Part shown: positions 45,806 to 55,277 of the stretch, piece after piece
Position numbering within the stretch: position 1 is the stretch's first letter
How the letters are laid out: every line of letters begins with the position of its first letter
Assembly (NCBI GenBank): GCA_963752915.1
Contig: CAVVZZ010000006.1
Coordinates: 1-64,000 of the forward strand
From: DATJPR01 sp963752915
GTDB lineage: Bacteria; Bacteroidota; Ignavibacteria; UBA10030; UBA6906
Length of the DNA: 64,000 nt
Reading direction: 5' to 3'
Translations under genes and position numbers: made by a program
The notes under the pieces: model-generated
What the model saw: only the letters and a program-made list of their open reading frames with translations
Told to the model about the DNA's origin: nothing
Database searches by the model: none

Positions 45806-47631
45806 CCATTCCCTTCAACGAGACGAGGGAGACTGAAAAAGAACGTCGCGCCCTTCCCCTCCTCCCCTTCAGCCCACGTTCTCCCGCCGTGCCGGCTGAT
45901 GATCCGCCGGACATTCGCCAGCCCGATGCCGCTCCCTTCGAAATCGGATGTGCTGTGAAGCCGCTGAAAGACTCCGAAGAGCTTGTCGACGTATTTCATG
46001 TCGAATCCGACCCCGTTGTCATGGACATAGAATATTGTTTCATCTGCTGACGGAGCAGCCCCGATGCGGATTTCGGCTCTCGCACGCGGCCGGGTGTACT
46101 TGATGGCGTTGCCGAGAAGGTTCTCAAGGACCAGCTTCAGCATCGACGGGTCACCCGAGACGGAGGGCAACGGATCAACAATCCACTCGATCTCTCTCCC
46201 CTGTCGCTCCCATTGCAGGCCGCGGATGGTGGTTTCCACCAGTTGACCGAGGTCGACCGTGGTCTTCTGCATCGCCGTCCGCCCCATGCGCGAAAAAACC
46301 AGGAGTTCGTCAATGAGTCCCCCCATTTGCTTCGCCGAGTCGGCGATGATCCTCACGTAGCGTTTCCCCTCATCATCGAGCGTCTTTTCGGCCTGCTTCA
46401 CAAGAAGGCCGGCGAAGCCGTCGATGTGCCGCAGGGGGGCACGGAGATCATGAGAGACCGAATACGAAAACGCCTCCAGCTCCTTGTTGACCGCCTCGAG
46501 CTGAGCCGTTCGTTCCTTCACAATCTCTTCAAGGTGTTCGCGGTAGGTCCTGAGCTCTTCGTCCATCCGGTGTTCATTTGTCACATCCTCCGAGAGGATG
46601 AAGACGCCTTCGGGGACGGGTTCCATGTGAAGATCGAACCACCCCTTGGAGCCGTCAGGAAAGAGGAACTCGTTCCGCATCCGGGCAGGGACGCGCCCTT
46701 CCATGCATTTCTGAAGGGCGGCAAACAAGGGGGTCCGATCAATGCCGGGATACGCTTCCATCATCGTGTGTCCGAGAAGAGTCTGCGCTTCCCGCCTGCC
46801 CTGCCGGGCTCCAGCCGCGTTCATGTAGATATAGGTGAATTCGAAGTCGACGATCTGGCATCCCTCCAGCAGGTTTTCCATCGTTGTTCGGAACCTCTCG
46901 TTGGCCATGCGGAGTGCCTTCTCGGCCCTCTTCTGATTCGTGATGTCCCTCGCGATTTTCGTCGCGCCGATCACCATCCCGGTCTTGTCGATAATCGGCG
47001 ATATCGACACGGAGACATCAACACGGGAGCCATCCTTCCTTTTTCGAACGGTTTCATAATGGTCGATTTGTTCGCCCCGCCCGAGCATCTTGAGGATCTC
47101 CTGCTCCTCCCGCAAGCGCTCCGGTGGAACAAGACGCGCGATGTTCGTCCCGATGATTTCCTGTGCAGCATACCCGAACATGCGTTCCGCGCCGCCGTTC
47201 CAACTTGTGATGATGCCGTCAAGAGTCTTGCCCAGCACGGCGTCGTTTGACGCGTCGATGATCGCTGCGAGGCGCCGAAGACTTTCGGTGTCTTCACTCT
47301 CCACGGTGAGGTCGTGAAGGATGACGATGATGGGCGAAGAGATGTTGCCCGGCATATGGAACAGCGAGAGCTCCACCGGAATTTCCGGTCCGTCGTGTCG
47401 CTGTAACACGACTGTCATGGTGGAACTTTCCAGCGTTCCGTTGAGTGAAGAAAGGAATGCAGAGAAGCGGTCTCTTAATGAACCGTCAGACGACCCAAAA
47501 AAGTTCGAAAGGAGGCTGCCGCGTAATTGAGCACCGGGAAGTCCAAAAATCGTCCAGGCTTCGGCGTTCAGGTCGACAATTCTTCCGTCGAGCGAAAGGA
47601 ACATCACGGCATCTCTCATTCTTGAGAACAC
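45802..47631 (-). CDS. Multi-PAS sensor histidine kinase, cytoplasmic
   Basis: A 609-residue kinase without membrane segments. Three PAS domains: about 5-110 ('LSLDGRIVDLNAEAWTIFG'), 115-240 ('IDASNDAVLGKTLDGIITSWN' through 'GATKIARDITNQKRAE') and 245-360. A coiled linker ('HLEEIVKERTAQLEAVNKELEAF') leads to HisKA with His394 in SVSHDLRAPL and an HATPase_c domain ('LLGNAIKYTR', 'VHDNGVGFDM', 'GSGIGLANVRRII'). The layout matches phytochrome-type kinases that use Rcp1-like regulators, here encoded 4 bases overlapping downstream. The start is GTG 47631 or ATG 47619; GGAGG lies directly upstream. Confidence 0.92.
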   Translation of the reverse strand: MFSRMRDAVMFLSLDGRIVDLNAEAWTIFGLPGAQLRGSLLSNFFGSSDGSLRDRFSAFLSSLNGTLESSTMTVVLQRHDGPEIPVELSLFHMPGNISSPIIVILHDLTVESEDTESLRRLAAIIDASNDAVLGKTLDGIITSWNGGAERMFGYAAQEIIGTNIARLVPPERLREEQEILKMLGRGEQIDHYETVRKRKDGSRVDVSVSISPIIDKTGMVIGATKIARDITNQKRAEKALRMANERFRTTMENLLEGCQIVDFEFTYIYMNAAGARQGRREAQTLLGHTMMEAYPGIDRTPLFAALQKCMEGRVPARMRNEFLFPDGSKGWFDLHMEPVPEGVFILSEDVTNEHRMDEELRTYREHLEEIVKERTAQLEAVNKELEAFSYSVSHDLRAPLRHIDGFAGLLVKQAEKTLDDEGKRYVRIIADSAKQMGGLIDELLVFSRMGRTAMQKTTVDLGQLVETTIRGLQWERQGREIEWIVDPLPSVSGDPSMLKLVLENLLGNAIKYTRPRARAEIRIGAAPSADETIFYVHDNGVGFDMKYVDKLFGVFQRLHSTSDFEGSGIGLANVRRIISRHGGRTWAEGEEGKGATFFFSLPRLVEGNG

Positions 47632-48362
47632 CCTCCGATCCCCCGACCCGTCACAACGTCAAAAATGAGAACTGTGTAAATCCTGATGCCAGGTCCATCA
47701 TTCAGCATCAGCGGGTAAGAACGACACCCTTCAAACCCGCTTGGAGATCCGCCGCAATTCAAAATCTGGTTGTCGGAAAAATCGGGAAATGACGCAAGCA
47801 GACAGGAAAGGTACAGCTTCTGGAGAGGAATAAGACCGAGAATCGATCGAAGACGGGAAAAAACTCTGGCCTGGAGCACTTGTCTCCCCCTCACCCCTTC
47901 TTCCGCAACATCTGTGGAGACCGTTTGCCTATTGGTAGTAGTGTTTGAGGTATCTTAGCAAAGTCGAAGGTTAGTGTCAAGGGGGATGGCAATTGCGCTG
48001 CCGCCAGCCCCGAAGACGCCGTGAAATGAGATAGTCGACGTCGAACCGGTCAAGAGCAAATCTCTCATTCAGAACACTGCGCGGAGCCTCAGGGGATAAT
48101 TTGCACAGATCTGAATTGGAGGATACGACACGTACTCTATCCAAAGTGCAGAATGTGAGGAAATACTCGGCGGCTTATTAAAATGAATTTTCAATCCTCG
48201 ACGCCAGCCGGAAGTACGGTTTTTGTCCGTGAGGGATTTACGTGTAATCGGTTAAGCGGCGGGAGTCACGTCTTCGACACCGTCCATCGACTACCGTCCA
48301 TCGATCTTGAACAGGACCAATAGTCGATAGTCGACGGAAGATAGTCGATTGTCAACTCTTCA
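47632..48362. other. 731-base gap with no supported gene
   Basis: Short open frames here have no family resemblance or ribosome site. The end nearest 48362 holds a heptad array. The promoter of the PAS kinase must lie in the first part but is not evident. Confidence 0.45.
48274..48359. repeat. Inverted ATAGTCG/CCGTCCATCGAC heptad arrays
   Basis: The left arm (48274-48307) has CCGTCCA-TCGACTA-CCGTCCA-TCGATCT; the right arm (48318-48359) has CAATAGT, CGATAGT, CGACGGA, AGATAGT, CGATTGT, CAACTCT. The right arm ends 3 bases before the stop codon of the SpoVG-like gene. Confidence 0.8.
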
Positions 48363-48677
48363 CTAGAAGGGGAGATCCTTCTCCGGGCCCGGATAGTACT
48401 CCGCCGGAGGAGGCTCTTCACTCGACGACTGGGCATTCGGCAACGCCGAGTACTCCCGCAATGCCATTTCGGTGAGGGTCGCTTTCACCTCGCGCGGCAT
48501 TGTCACTGTGTCGTAGAACTTCTCGCCGGATTTCCTGCTCGGTGGACTGACAAACAGGCCGTTCTTGCCGTTCATTACTTTGAACCCGTCGATGACAAAT
48601 CCATCTTCCGTCTCGACTTTGAAAAATGCCTTCGTGTTGCCCGGAAGTTGAGATGGCTTCATGTCGGTGATGCGCAT
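48363..48677 (-). CDS. SpoVG-family protein
   Basis: A 104-residue protein with the SpoVG core: 'MRITDMKPSQLPGNTKAFFKVETEDGFVIDGFKVMNGKNGLFVSPPSRKSGEKFYDTVTMP', matching the family's 'KAF...V.D.F.V..IKVI.G..GLFV.MPSRK' pattern. SpoVG proteins are small RNA/DNA-binding regulators. The C-terminal 25 residues are Pro/Glu-rich and probably disordered. The ATG at 48677 is chosen over 48689 because GGAG lies just upstream of it. The gene is flanked on both sides by heptad arrays and stands alone. Confidence 0.85.
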   Translation of the reverse strand: MRITDMKPSQLPGNTKAFFKVETEDGFVIDGFKVMNGKNGLFVSPPSRKSGEKFYDTVTMPREVKATLTEMALREYSALPNAQSSSEEPPPAEYYPGPEKDLPF

Positions 48678-48725
48678 TGATGGCTCCATGTATTCTGACG
48701 AGAGTCTATATATCCAATCATTTCA

Positions 48726-48847
48726 GTAAGACGTAGGACGTAGGACGTAAGAAGAAAGATGGTTTCTAGTCTTTCGTCGAAGAGCGTGCGGTGGAACCAC
48801 GGTATTTGCCACCGCTACCGTCCTACTTCTTACGTCCTACGTCCTAC
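48726..48847. repeat. Inverted GTAGGAC heptad arrays with 21-bp perfect stem
   Basis: The left arm (48726-48760) reads GTAAGAC, GTAGGAC, GTAGGAC, GTAAGAA, GAAAGAT. The right arm (48820-48847) reads GTCCTAC, TTCTTAC, GTCCTAC, GTCCTAC. Bases 48733-48753 and 48827-48847 are exact reverse complements. It fills the gap between the SpoVG-like and amidotransferase genes. Confidence 0.85.
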
Positions 48848-48877
48848 TCGCTGCAACCTCTTACACTCCTCAGAACC

Positions 48878-49606
48878 TCAGGCGAAGGTTCGGCGACTCT
48901 CACGTTGAAGTGTTCTTTCCACAAACCGTCTAATCAGCGGATGCGGCCGCTCTGCCGTCGACCTCGACTGCGGCACGAACAACGTCGCAACAAAGAAATC
49001 GTTCGTGGGGATCTCAATAATACGAATTTCGCCATCTTGATCAAGTCCGGAAATTCTCAGGTCCGGGTGATCAAGTTTGGATCGGAACTCGGGATTGATA
49101 CCGAAGTTGCAGTAGTAGTCCTCGGTCGTCTCACCGGTCCCGTAGCATTGGCGCGCAATTGTGCCGTCGAGGACGCGAACCGTCATGGTCTTGCCGACGA
49201 GGGAACATGCCAACCGGCTGATAAAGAGCTCCGACGACGAGCTCTCGTATTCTTCGTGCTGTGCCCCTTCGTGTCCGAGAACATTCCGCGCAAATTCGAT
49301 GATCGCGTGCTGAAAGCCGGCACACGTTCCCAAGTGAGGAATGTTATTGACTCGGGCGAACCGTATCGCGTCGAGCGCTCCATCCAGACTCCTGAACGGG
49401 CTCCCGGGCGCGCTCCAGAAACCGGTGTAATTCCGCAGGAGCGATTCCCCTTCCCTTGCGATTCTGTCAGTGTCGATCCACTCATATGTGAATTCTCCTT
49501 TCCCATTTAACCAATCCAACGAAGAGTCAAGGAGTTGATGCGTTGTGTTTTGCGGCTGAAACTCACCGACAATGCCGATCGTAATGGTCCGTGATTCCTT
49601 CTTCAT
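48878..49606 (-). CDS. CTP synthase-like class I amidotransferase lacking the catalytic His/Glu
   Basis: A 242-residue protein with the fold and motifs of the glutaminase half of CTP synthase: 'ITIGIVGEF' at the start, 'GFWSAPGSPFRSLDGALDAIRFARVNNIPHLGTCAGFQHAIIEFARNVLG' with nucleophile Cys95, and 'PHPLIRRF' at the end. The element that in active enzymes reads 'FHPE' (His and Glu of the triad) is 'FVPQ' here, so normal glutamine hydrolysis looks impossible. It resembles the family annotated as CTP synthase C-terminal region-related (seleno)proteins. No synthetase domain is present. It may be a sensor or carry different chemistry at the cysteine. Confidence 0.82.
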   Translation of the reverse strand: MKKESRTITIGIVGEFQPQNTTHQLLDSSLDWLNGKGEFTYEWIDTDRIAREGESLLRNYTGFWSAPGSPFRSLDGALDAIRFARVNNIPHLGTCAGFQHAIIEFARNVLGHEGAQHEEYESSSSELFISRLACSLVGKTMTVRVLDGTIARQCYGTGETTEDYYCNFGINPEFRSKLDHPDLRISGLDQDGEIRIIEIPTNDFFVATLFVPQSRSTAERPHPLIRRFVERTLQRESRRTFA

Positions 49607-49795
49607 CCCTTCAGCTCACTCTTCGAAGGAAAATCGTTTGAATAGAATTCAGATCATCTGCGACGCATGGAGGTCGACCAGGCTGGCGACCTACAGCTTT
49701 TCGGTGACGTCGGGTCCGGCGAGCCGTCACATTCCCCTCACCTTCCCATGATATGCCTTCTGCCTTCAGCAGGCTAAGGTGCAGCCAACCCGGTT

Positions 49796-49837
49796 GTCAA
49801 CTGTCTATTGTCCATTGACTAGTGTCGATTGATCCCC
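49796..49837. repeat. GTCAATT-type heptad array
   Basis: GTCAACT, GTCTATT, GTCCATT, GACTAGT, GTCGATT, GATCCCC in perfect 7-bp register, ending 10 bases before the stop of the GH30-like gene. A short CTGCCTT pair precedes it near 49755. Confidence 0.78.
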
Positions 49838-49847
49838 TATTCCGTCT

Positions 49848-51843
49848 CTACCGCGCGCTGACAAGCGTCGTAAATCCAAATTCGTCCAGCGTAAACTTCG
49901 CCTGTCCGTCCGAAACACTCACCGTTCGATCATCTTTCATTCCTCGCTTCTGGTCAGTCACGTAGAGACGGAATTCCTTGACGCTTTCCGGTATTCCACT
50001 TAGGACGACCGTCCGCGAAGCACCTTTGTTCACCAAGTCGATCGTGTAGACACTGTCGGCAATGTCGCCGAAGGCCGCACAACTGACGGCCTCTTTATCG
50101 CATCGCGTCGGAAGAATGAACGACCCGGGAACCACCAGCCCGAGCTGCTTCATGTTCCAGAATCGCTGCGTTGGATGAAGCGGGCCTTCAACTCCGTTAA
50201 CGCCCCCGCCGGCCAGCAGAGAATAGTCAGCAGTGAGCTGCCACTGCAGGATCGAGCACACATGCGCGATGTCGCACGCTCGAACGTAAATGTCAATCTC
50301 GTCCTGCGCGAACGACGGCTCCAGAAAGACATCCGGGTACTGATGGGCCTGGGCATCCGTCCCTCCTTCGGCGATCAGGAGCGGAACGTTCAGCTCTTTC
50401 GCCGCGTCTGCCCAGGTAGAGAGGGTCCAATTGTCGCACCCACGCCATGCATGGAACGAAATCGCACCTATATACTGATGCGTCGCGGGGTCGTCCAGAG
50501 CCGGCTGAATGAAATCAATCGTTGTCGCGTCAGAATTGTCGCCGAGAAGCATTTTCGTCGAAAGCTCCTTCGATGCGAAATAGGCACCGAGCTTCTTGAT
50601 AAAATCCGCATGCTCCTGGCCAGTCATGCGCACGTTGATGCCCAGATCCGACTCGTTAAAGGAAAAGAGGTCCGGCTGGACACCGTAGGCCTCCTTTAGA
50701 TAAACGAAATACTCTCCGATGGACTTGATGACGCTCCTCATTTTTCGCGGGTTGAGCGGGTTACCGAAAATTCCGTTGTCGTTCCTGAAATTCGGTTCTC
50801 CGGAAATCGCCCAGACCGGCGGATACCACACGCTGACAATGATAGGAATGTGTCGCCGGGCAAGTTTTTGTGTCATCTCCATCGCACTCCGCACGCTGGG
50901 ATCCAGCTTCCCTGCCCTTGCGGCTTCCAGAGGATTCGTGCTTTCGATTGAGTGCCAGCTTCGCCAGGGCATCTCCACCCGCGCCCATCGGACGTTGAGA
51001 TTGTTCAGGCAATAATCGATGATCACCGGGTCGAGCTTTCCGTTCTGAATGCGGAAATTCCCGCCGAGACCGTCGAATTCCCTGCCAGGTCTCTCCGCGT
51101 CGATTGCGATGTGGACGGGCTTCCGGTCAATTTCGCCTGAGACCTTGATCAAAAAGGACTTCTCAGAGGTCTGACCGTTCGTGTCCCGCCCCGGCATGAG
51201 CCGGAGATACAATTGAGGGTTCGGATTGCCAAAACGGGGATTCCCTTTTTGAAGAATGAACTCCACCGGCTGTTCCGATCGCACTTCCAGCTTTTGTTGG
51301 GAGGACTCGACGCGAAACCCCTTTACCGAGGCCTGGATAAGGAAGCTTCTCATCGGGAATCCGGCAGGCATCCTGCCGAACCTCTTCGGGAACAACGCGA
51401 CAGGCTCCATCGTTGACGCAGTCGAATCGATCAACGTGATGTCCGCATCCGGGTACTCCTCAACCGGGAGCTCGAAGCAGAGGAAGACACCAGTCAATGT
51501 TGTGTCCTCAACCGCCGTCGTCTTGACGTCTATCCCCGCTCTTCCGTTTCCCGTATCGTTCACTGTCACCCGTAAAAAGGAACTTCGAGAGTTCCGTCGT
51601 GACGATTTGCCTGTTCCCTACCCGCCTGTAGGTCGGACGTTGATGTTCCTTCTCCGATCGCATCACTTCCGCCATGGAGGGCCCAATCAGACAAATACTT
51701 GTCGGTACCTTCATGAGTTGACCATCGATCCGAATCCCGCTCATATTGCCCCAGGCTGCCAGCTCGGCCTGAGCAAAAGACTTCTCCGTTAGCGCACCGA
51801 ACACCAGGAATGTCATTGCAAACAAAGAGAAGAGAGCTTTCAC
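49848..51843 (-). pseudogene. GH30-like secreted glycoside hydrolase, one frameshift
   Basis: Two overlapping frames join into one gene. The N-terminal part (GTG 51843 onward) has a signal peptide and 'AAWGNMSGIRIDGQLMKVPTSI...QRPTYRRVGNRQIVTTELSKF'. It continues in another frame from about 51575 with 'LRVTVNDTGNG...GVFLCFELPVEEYP' to the end at 49848 (573 residues). The catalytic barrel has 'FDGLGGNFRIQ', acid/base Glu in FSFNESD and nucleophile Glu in LIAEGGTD. The switch point is a run of five A (51574-51578), so one extra base explains it. It may be a genuine recent mutation or a base-calling error. The enzyme class resembles GH30; substrate unknown. The stop is followed by a heptad array. 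Confidence 0.75.
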
Positions 51844-51923
51844 GTTGGTATTCTCGTTTTGATGGAGTATTGCAGTGAAGTCGAAATGGGGGAAAATGCT
51901 TTGCTGTAAAACGGCATTCGTTC

Positions 51924-52910
51924 TCAAGGCGCGAACACGTCTGTGATGAGGCTGTCGGCGTCAATCCCGTATCGTTCCGCGAATTGCTGCTGGCCACCTG
52001 AGCGTTCGAGGCCGTACATTGCCTCCAGTGTTCGAAGAAGGTTCACATGGGTTACCCCTTTGCCTTCGTCGAATTCCCCGTGCCGGACGCGCGCGCCGGC
52101 AAGGAGTGTTGGAATTCTGTTCTTGATATCCCGGCGAGGGCTCGCGGGATCGGTGAGACCGATATACGCCGTCGAATCCGCATTCTCATCGAATGTCACG
52201 ATCAGGAGGCTGTTGTGCGTTTTTGCCCACTCGTAATATGGGCCGATGTTCTTTGCCAGCCACGCATCGCCGTTCCTGACGCTCATCGCGATGTCCTTCG
52301 GCGGATCATGCATGTCGTTGACGAGGTTCGGCACAACGATGGCGACTGTGGGAAGCTGAGAAAAGTCCTGAGGAAATTGCGCGAACTGGAGGTTGCAGCA
52401 GGAGTCGACAGAACTTCCATTCGGGATGTTTCCGAAACTGATCCACGGTACGTGCTTCCTCGCATAATTCCCGGATCGATTGATCGCACTTCCGATCTCC
52501 GGAAGATCTTCTGCGTAACCGCGAAAGGTACGACCATTCTTCAGGAGCTGCGCCGCGAGGTTGCTCGAGAGGAAGGGATAGCTCGGGGAGTTTTTCGCGT
52601 CAGGAATCACGTCTTGAAAGCCGACTCCTTGGTTGCTTCCCGAAAAGAGCCAGAAGTAGTTCCCTTCGCTATTGTGTTCCTCGGCAAACATCTGGGTCAG
52701 TGTTGCCCCCTGCGCGGCAAGCTCACCATTGATGTACGGCGCAGATGCATTCCCGATAACCTGCTCGTAATACTTGTTCTCTTCGATCACGATCACAACA
52801 TGATCGTACACCGGTAGGTTCGACGGCCAGACGCGGGCCGGGGGATTCACAACCTTCTCATTCTGACATGCAAGCAATACGAGAGAAGAACAGAGCAGAA
52901 GAGCTCTCAT
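51924..52910 (-). CDS. Phosphoesterase-family lipoprotein (acid phosphatase/phospholipase C type)
   Basis: A 328-residue lipoprotein (lipobox LLAC) of the PF04185 phosphoesterase family. Metal-site motifs: 'YDHVVIVIEENKYYEQVIGN', 'FAEEHNSEGNYFWLFSGSNQG', 'VVPNLVNDMHD', 'LLIVTFDENADS' and 'IPTLLAGARVRHGEFDEGKGVTHVNLLRTLEAMYGL'. It would remove phosphate from phosphomonoesters or diesters outside the inner membrane. The ATG has GGAG 8 bases before it. It lies 80 bases upstream of the GH30-like gene on the same strand, perhaps one transcript. Confidence 0.9.
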   Translation of the reverse strand: MRALLLCSSLVLLACQNEKVVNPPARVWPSNLPVYDHVVIVIEENKYYEQVIGNASAPYINGELAAQGATLTQMFAEEHNSEGNYFWLFSGSNQGVGFQDVIPDAKNSPSYPFLSSNLAAQLLKNGRTFRGYAEDLPEIGSAINRSGNYARKHVPWISFGNIPNGSSVDSCCNLQFAQFPQDFSQLPTVAIVVPNLVNDMHDPPKDIAMSVRNGDAWLAKNIGPYYEWAKTHNSLLIVTFDENADSTAYIGLTDPASPRRDIKNRIPTLLAGARVRHGEFDEGKGVTHVNLLRTLEAMYGLERSGGQQQFAERYGIDADSLITDVFAP

Positions 52911-53138
52911 AGCATCAACTCCGCTTGATGTTGAACGATCAATGATTGCACTGACCCGGAAGGCGGTACAAACCTGAAGGTCATAATGTATTCGTGAAAG
53001 GAGGAAGAATCAAGGGGGGATGCCCAACCCGCGGGGTGAGGAAGCGACACCGGTTGGGGAACGCCGGAAGAACGGCATATGTTAGAGTCTTTCAAGGCCT
53101 GTGAGCTGTCCCTGTCGATCTGTGCGAGGAAGGTCTCT

Positions 53139-54674
53139 ATGAAGCTCCCCCTCTCTGTCATTGCTCTTGCCACCGCAACTCTGGGCCCGGACTTCCTCTT
53201 CGTCCTGACTTGCTCTTGGGCAGCCCCGCTATCACCTCCTGCTTCAGGCGATCTCCGAGGGATTTATGTCGACAGCCGGATCAGCAATCTGACGAGAAAG
53301 GACTCCATCGCCCTCGCCCAATCGATGACCGTTCCTGGTGTGGACGGATTCACGATGGTCGCAGGCTGGAAATATCTCGAACCTGCGAAGGGAATATTCT
53401 CCTGGGCTGCATTTGATGCATGGATGAAGACCGCCGTTTCCGCAGGAAAGAAGATCGAACTCTCGATTCCAGCAATGTATGATACTCCGTCGTGGCTCTT
53501 CCTTCCTTCGCCCGACGGCGCAGGCCTCGTCCCGTTGGATTTTTCGTACACTCGCAGACCGATGGACACAACATGCCTCGCGGATACTCTTGCAGCCCCC
53601 TGGGATGTCGGCTTTCTCGCTCTCTGGGATGCAATGTTGGATTCCGTTTCCGAGCACCTCAAGAGCACCGGGATGTACGATGCCGTTGTTCTGCTGAGGC
53701 TGACAGGTATCAACAAGGATTCCGACGAATTGCATTTGCCTTCTGAAACATCCGGCCCACCCTGCTCCACAAACAACGTAGCCATCTGGCAGGCAGCCGG
53801 ATATCGCCCTTCCAGAATCCTCGTCGCATGGGATTCTATCACTACTTCGTTCAAGCGATACTTTCCCGATAAATCATTCAGCGTCGCGATTATTGCGATC
53901 GCAGATCCTTTTCCTGCGATTGATGACAATGACTCTATTATAACAGGCACGGTTCCGAATCAGAATTTCCCGCTTCTCCAGCTCGCAGCCCGGAAATTCC
54001 CCGGTCATCTGGTGATCCAGAATAACACGCTCTATCCAAACATCTCCGCTCAACCCGAAACCATCGCTTCCGCCGAGAGCCTGAAAACGATGATTGCATT
54101 TCAGACCAACCAGGATATTGCATTCCCGACGGGAAAAGGAGCCGCGTGCGGTGGACGGAACGATACGACGGTGTGTACTGACTCCACCTACCTGAACGAA
54201 CTCCAAACCGGCATTTACCCCAAGGGCCCGGGTGACCGCCTGCGAGCGCAGTATATCGAGGTCTTCGCTCCGAACGTTAATGCACTACCCGAAATTATCC
54301 TTCAGGCACATAATGAATTGGTCGCACCGACGACATCGGTTGTCGGACAATCACAACCGACTGTACCCGGCCGATTTGCTCTCCGCCAGAATTACCCCAA
54401 TCCCTTCAATCCGTCGACGATGATTCAATACACAATAGCGGGAACCAGGGGTTACCTGCCCGCCGGTCAGGCGGGGGGAACTGGGGACAGCGAAGTACGG
54501 CTGATTGTCTATGATATGCTCGGTCGGGAGGTGGCAATTCTCGTAGACAAATCACAGGTTCCCGGGACGTATGGTGTCAGGTTCGATGGTGCAAATCTTG
54601 CAAGCGGTATCTATACATATCGGCTGACTGCGGGGAACTTCGTTGCAGCGCGCTCAATGCTGCTATTGAAATGA
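53139..54674 (+). CDS. Secreted TIM-barrel-like protein with T9SS sorting domain
   Basis: A 511-residue exported protein. After the signal peptide the central about 350 residues look like a glycoside-hydrolase barrel: 'LRGIYVDSRISNL', 'VPGVDGFTMVAGWKYLEPAKGIFSWAAFDAWM', 'GKKIELSIPAMYDTPSWLF'. The exact GH family is not recognised and no certain catalytic Glu pair is assigned. The C-terminus is a T9SS domain ('LRQNYPNPFNPST', 'YDMLGREVAILVDK', 'SGIYTYRLTAGNFVAARSM'). Between its first two strands it contains the extra 14 residues 'RGYLPAGQAGGTGD' encoded by a palindrome plus GGGGACAG word. ATG 53139 has GAGGAAGG upstream; ATG 53079 is an alternative. Confidence 0.82.
   Translation: MKLPLSVIALATATLGPDFLFVLTCSWAAPLSPPASGDLRGIYVDSRISNLTRKDSIALAQSMTVPGVDGFTMVAGWKYLEPAKGIFSWAAFDAWMKTAVSAGKKIELSIPAMYDTPSWLFLPSPDGAGLVPLDFSYTRRPMDTTCLADTLAAPWDVGFLALWDAMLDSVSEHLKSTGMYDAVVLLRLTGINKDSDELHLPSETSGPPCSTNNVAIWQAAGYRPSRILVAWDSITTSFKRYFPDKSFSVAIIAIADPFPAIDDNDSIITGTVPNQNFPLLQLAARKFPGHLVIQNNTLYPNISAQPETIASAESLKTMIAFQTNQDIAFPTGKGAACGGRNDTTVCTDSTYLNELQTGIYPKGPGDRLRAQYIEVFAPNVNALPEIILQAHNELVAPTTSVVGQSQPTVPGRFALRQNYPNPFNPSTMIQYTIAGTRGYLPAGQAGGTGDSEVRLIVYDMLGREVAILVDKSQVPGTYGVRFDGANLASGIYTYRLTAGNFVAARSMLLLK
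54446..54487. repeat. In-frame palindrome/heptad insertion inside T9SS domain
   Basis: The insertion holds CCTGCCCGCCGGTCAGGCGG, with CCCGCC/GGCGGG as stem, followed by GGGGACAG. It adds 14 codons (42 bases) with no homologue in ordinary sorting domains and keeps the reading frame. Confidence 0.7.
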
Positions 54675-54701
54675 CTCAATGAGGACCCCGCCATCGCTTT
54701 C

Positions 54702-54729
54702 TTCCTACTTCCTACGTCATACGTCCTAC
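54702..54729. repeat. TTCCTAC/GTCCTAC heptad array
   Basis: TTCCTAC, TTCCTAC, GTCATAC, GTCCTAC in exact register, 27 bases after the stop of the T9SS protein. It is the reverse complement family of the GTAGGAC arrays. Confidence 0.8.
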
Positions 54730-54872
54730 TCCAGGCATATCACAGCTGGTGTCCGGCAGCTTCGCTGTCCCTTTCCCTGCCCACTGTTCGTCATCAATGC
54801 ATAGGATGACACAACCACCCGGTCATGAGCGACTGAGATTCCTGTATCATTCACACAACAGTGAGGCACGTC

Positions 54873-55277
54873 ATGGCAAAAACCATCGTTCAAACCGTGA
54901 AATTCAATGCAAAGCCGGAGGTGCTCTATTCTCTTTATGCCGATTCGAAAAAGCATACGGCGGCCATCGGCGTGAAGTCAGAAATGAACATGAAGGTCGG
55001 TGGGAAATGGCGGGCCTATGACGGGGATCTGTTCGGGACGACCCTCGCAGTGGTTCGCAATCGGGTGATCGTCCAGACCTGGAGAGGGAATGATTGGAAG
55101 GCGGATCAGCCGGATTCTCTCTTTACGCTCTTCTTCGAAAAGGACGGGAAAGGCGGAAAGTTGACAATGGTCCACGCGAATATTCCGGACGATCAGTATG
55201 AAGGGATCAAGACCGGCTGGACGACATACTACTGGACTCCGTGGAAGAAATACCTTGCAAAAAGAAAAGCTCAATAG
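54873..55277 (+). CDS. SRPBCC (START/AHSA1-like) domain protein
   Basis: A 134-residue single-domain protein: 'TVKFNAKPEVLYSLYADSKKHTAAIG' begins the helix-grip fold, 'GGKWRAYDGDLFGTTLAVVRNRVIVQTWRGNDW' forms the sheet with the AHSA1-type Trp, and the C-terminal helix contains 'GWTTYYWTPWKKYL'. These proteins bind hydrophobic ligands or, in the Aha1 group, act with stress proteins. The ATG at 54873 has GAGG 6 bases before it; a GTG at 54861 is less likely. It is followed by a repeat-rich gap and a DinB gene on the same strand. Confidence 0.88.
   Translation: MAKTIVQTVKFNAKPEVLYSLYADSKKHTAAIGVKSEMNMKVGGKWRAYDGDLFGTTLAVVRNRVIVQTWRGNDWKADQPDSLFTLFFEKDGKGGKLTMVHANIPDDQYEGIKTGWTTYYWTPWKKYLAKRKAQ

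Noticed and set aside
46213..47250. 345-codon plus-strand frame under the PAS kinase
   Set aside because: Antisense to PAS and HisKA domains, so not a gene.
51574..51578. Programmed ribosomal frameshift in the GH30-like gene
   Set aside because: No downstream pseudoknot or slippery heptamer was recognised, and secreted hydrolases do not usually use this; a one-base error or mutation is simpler.
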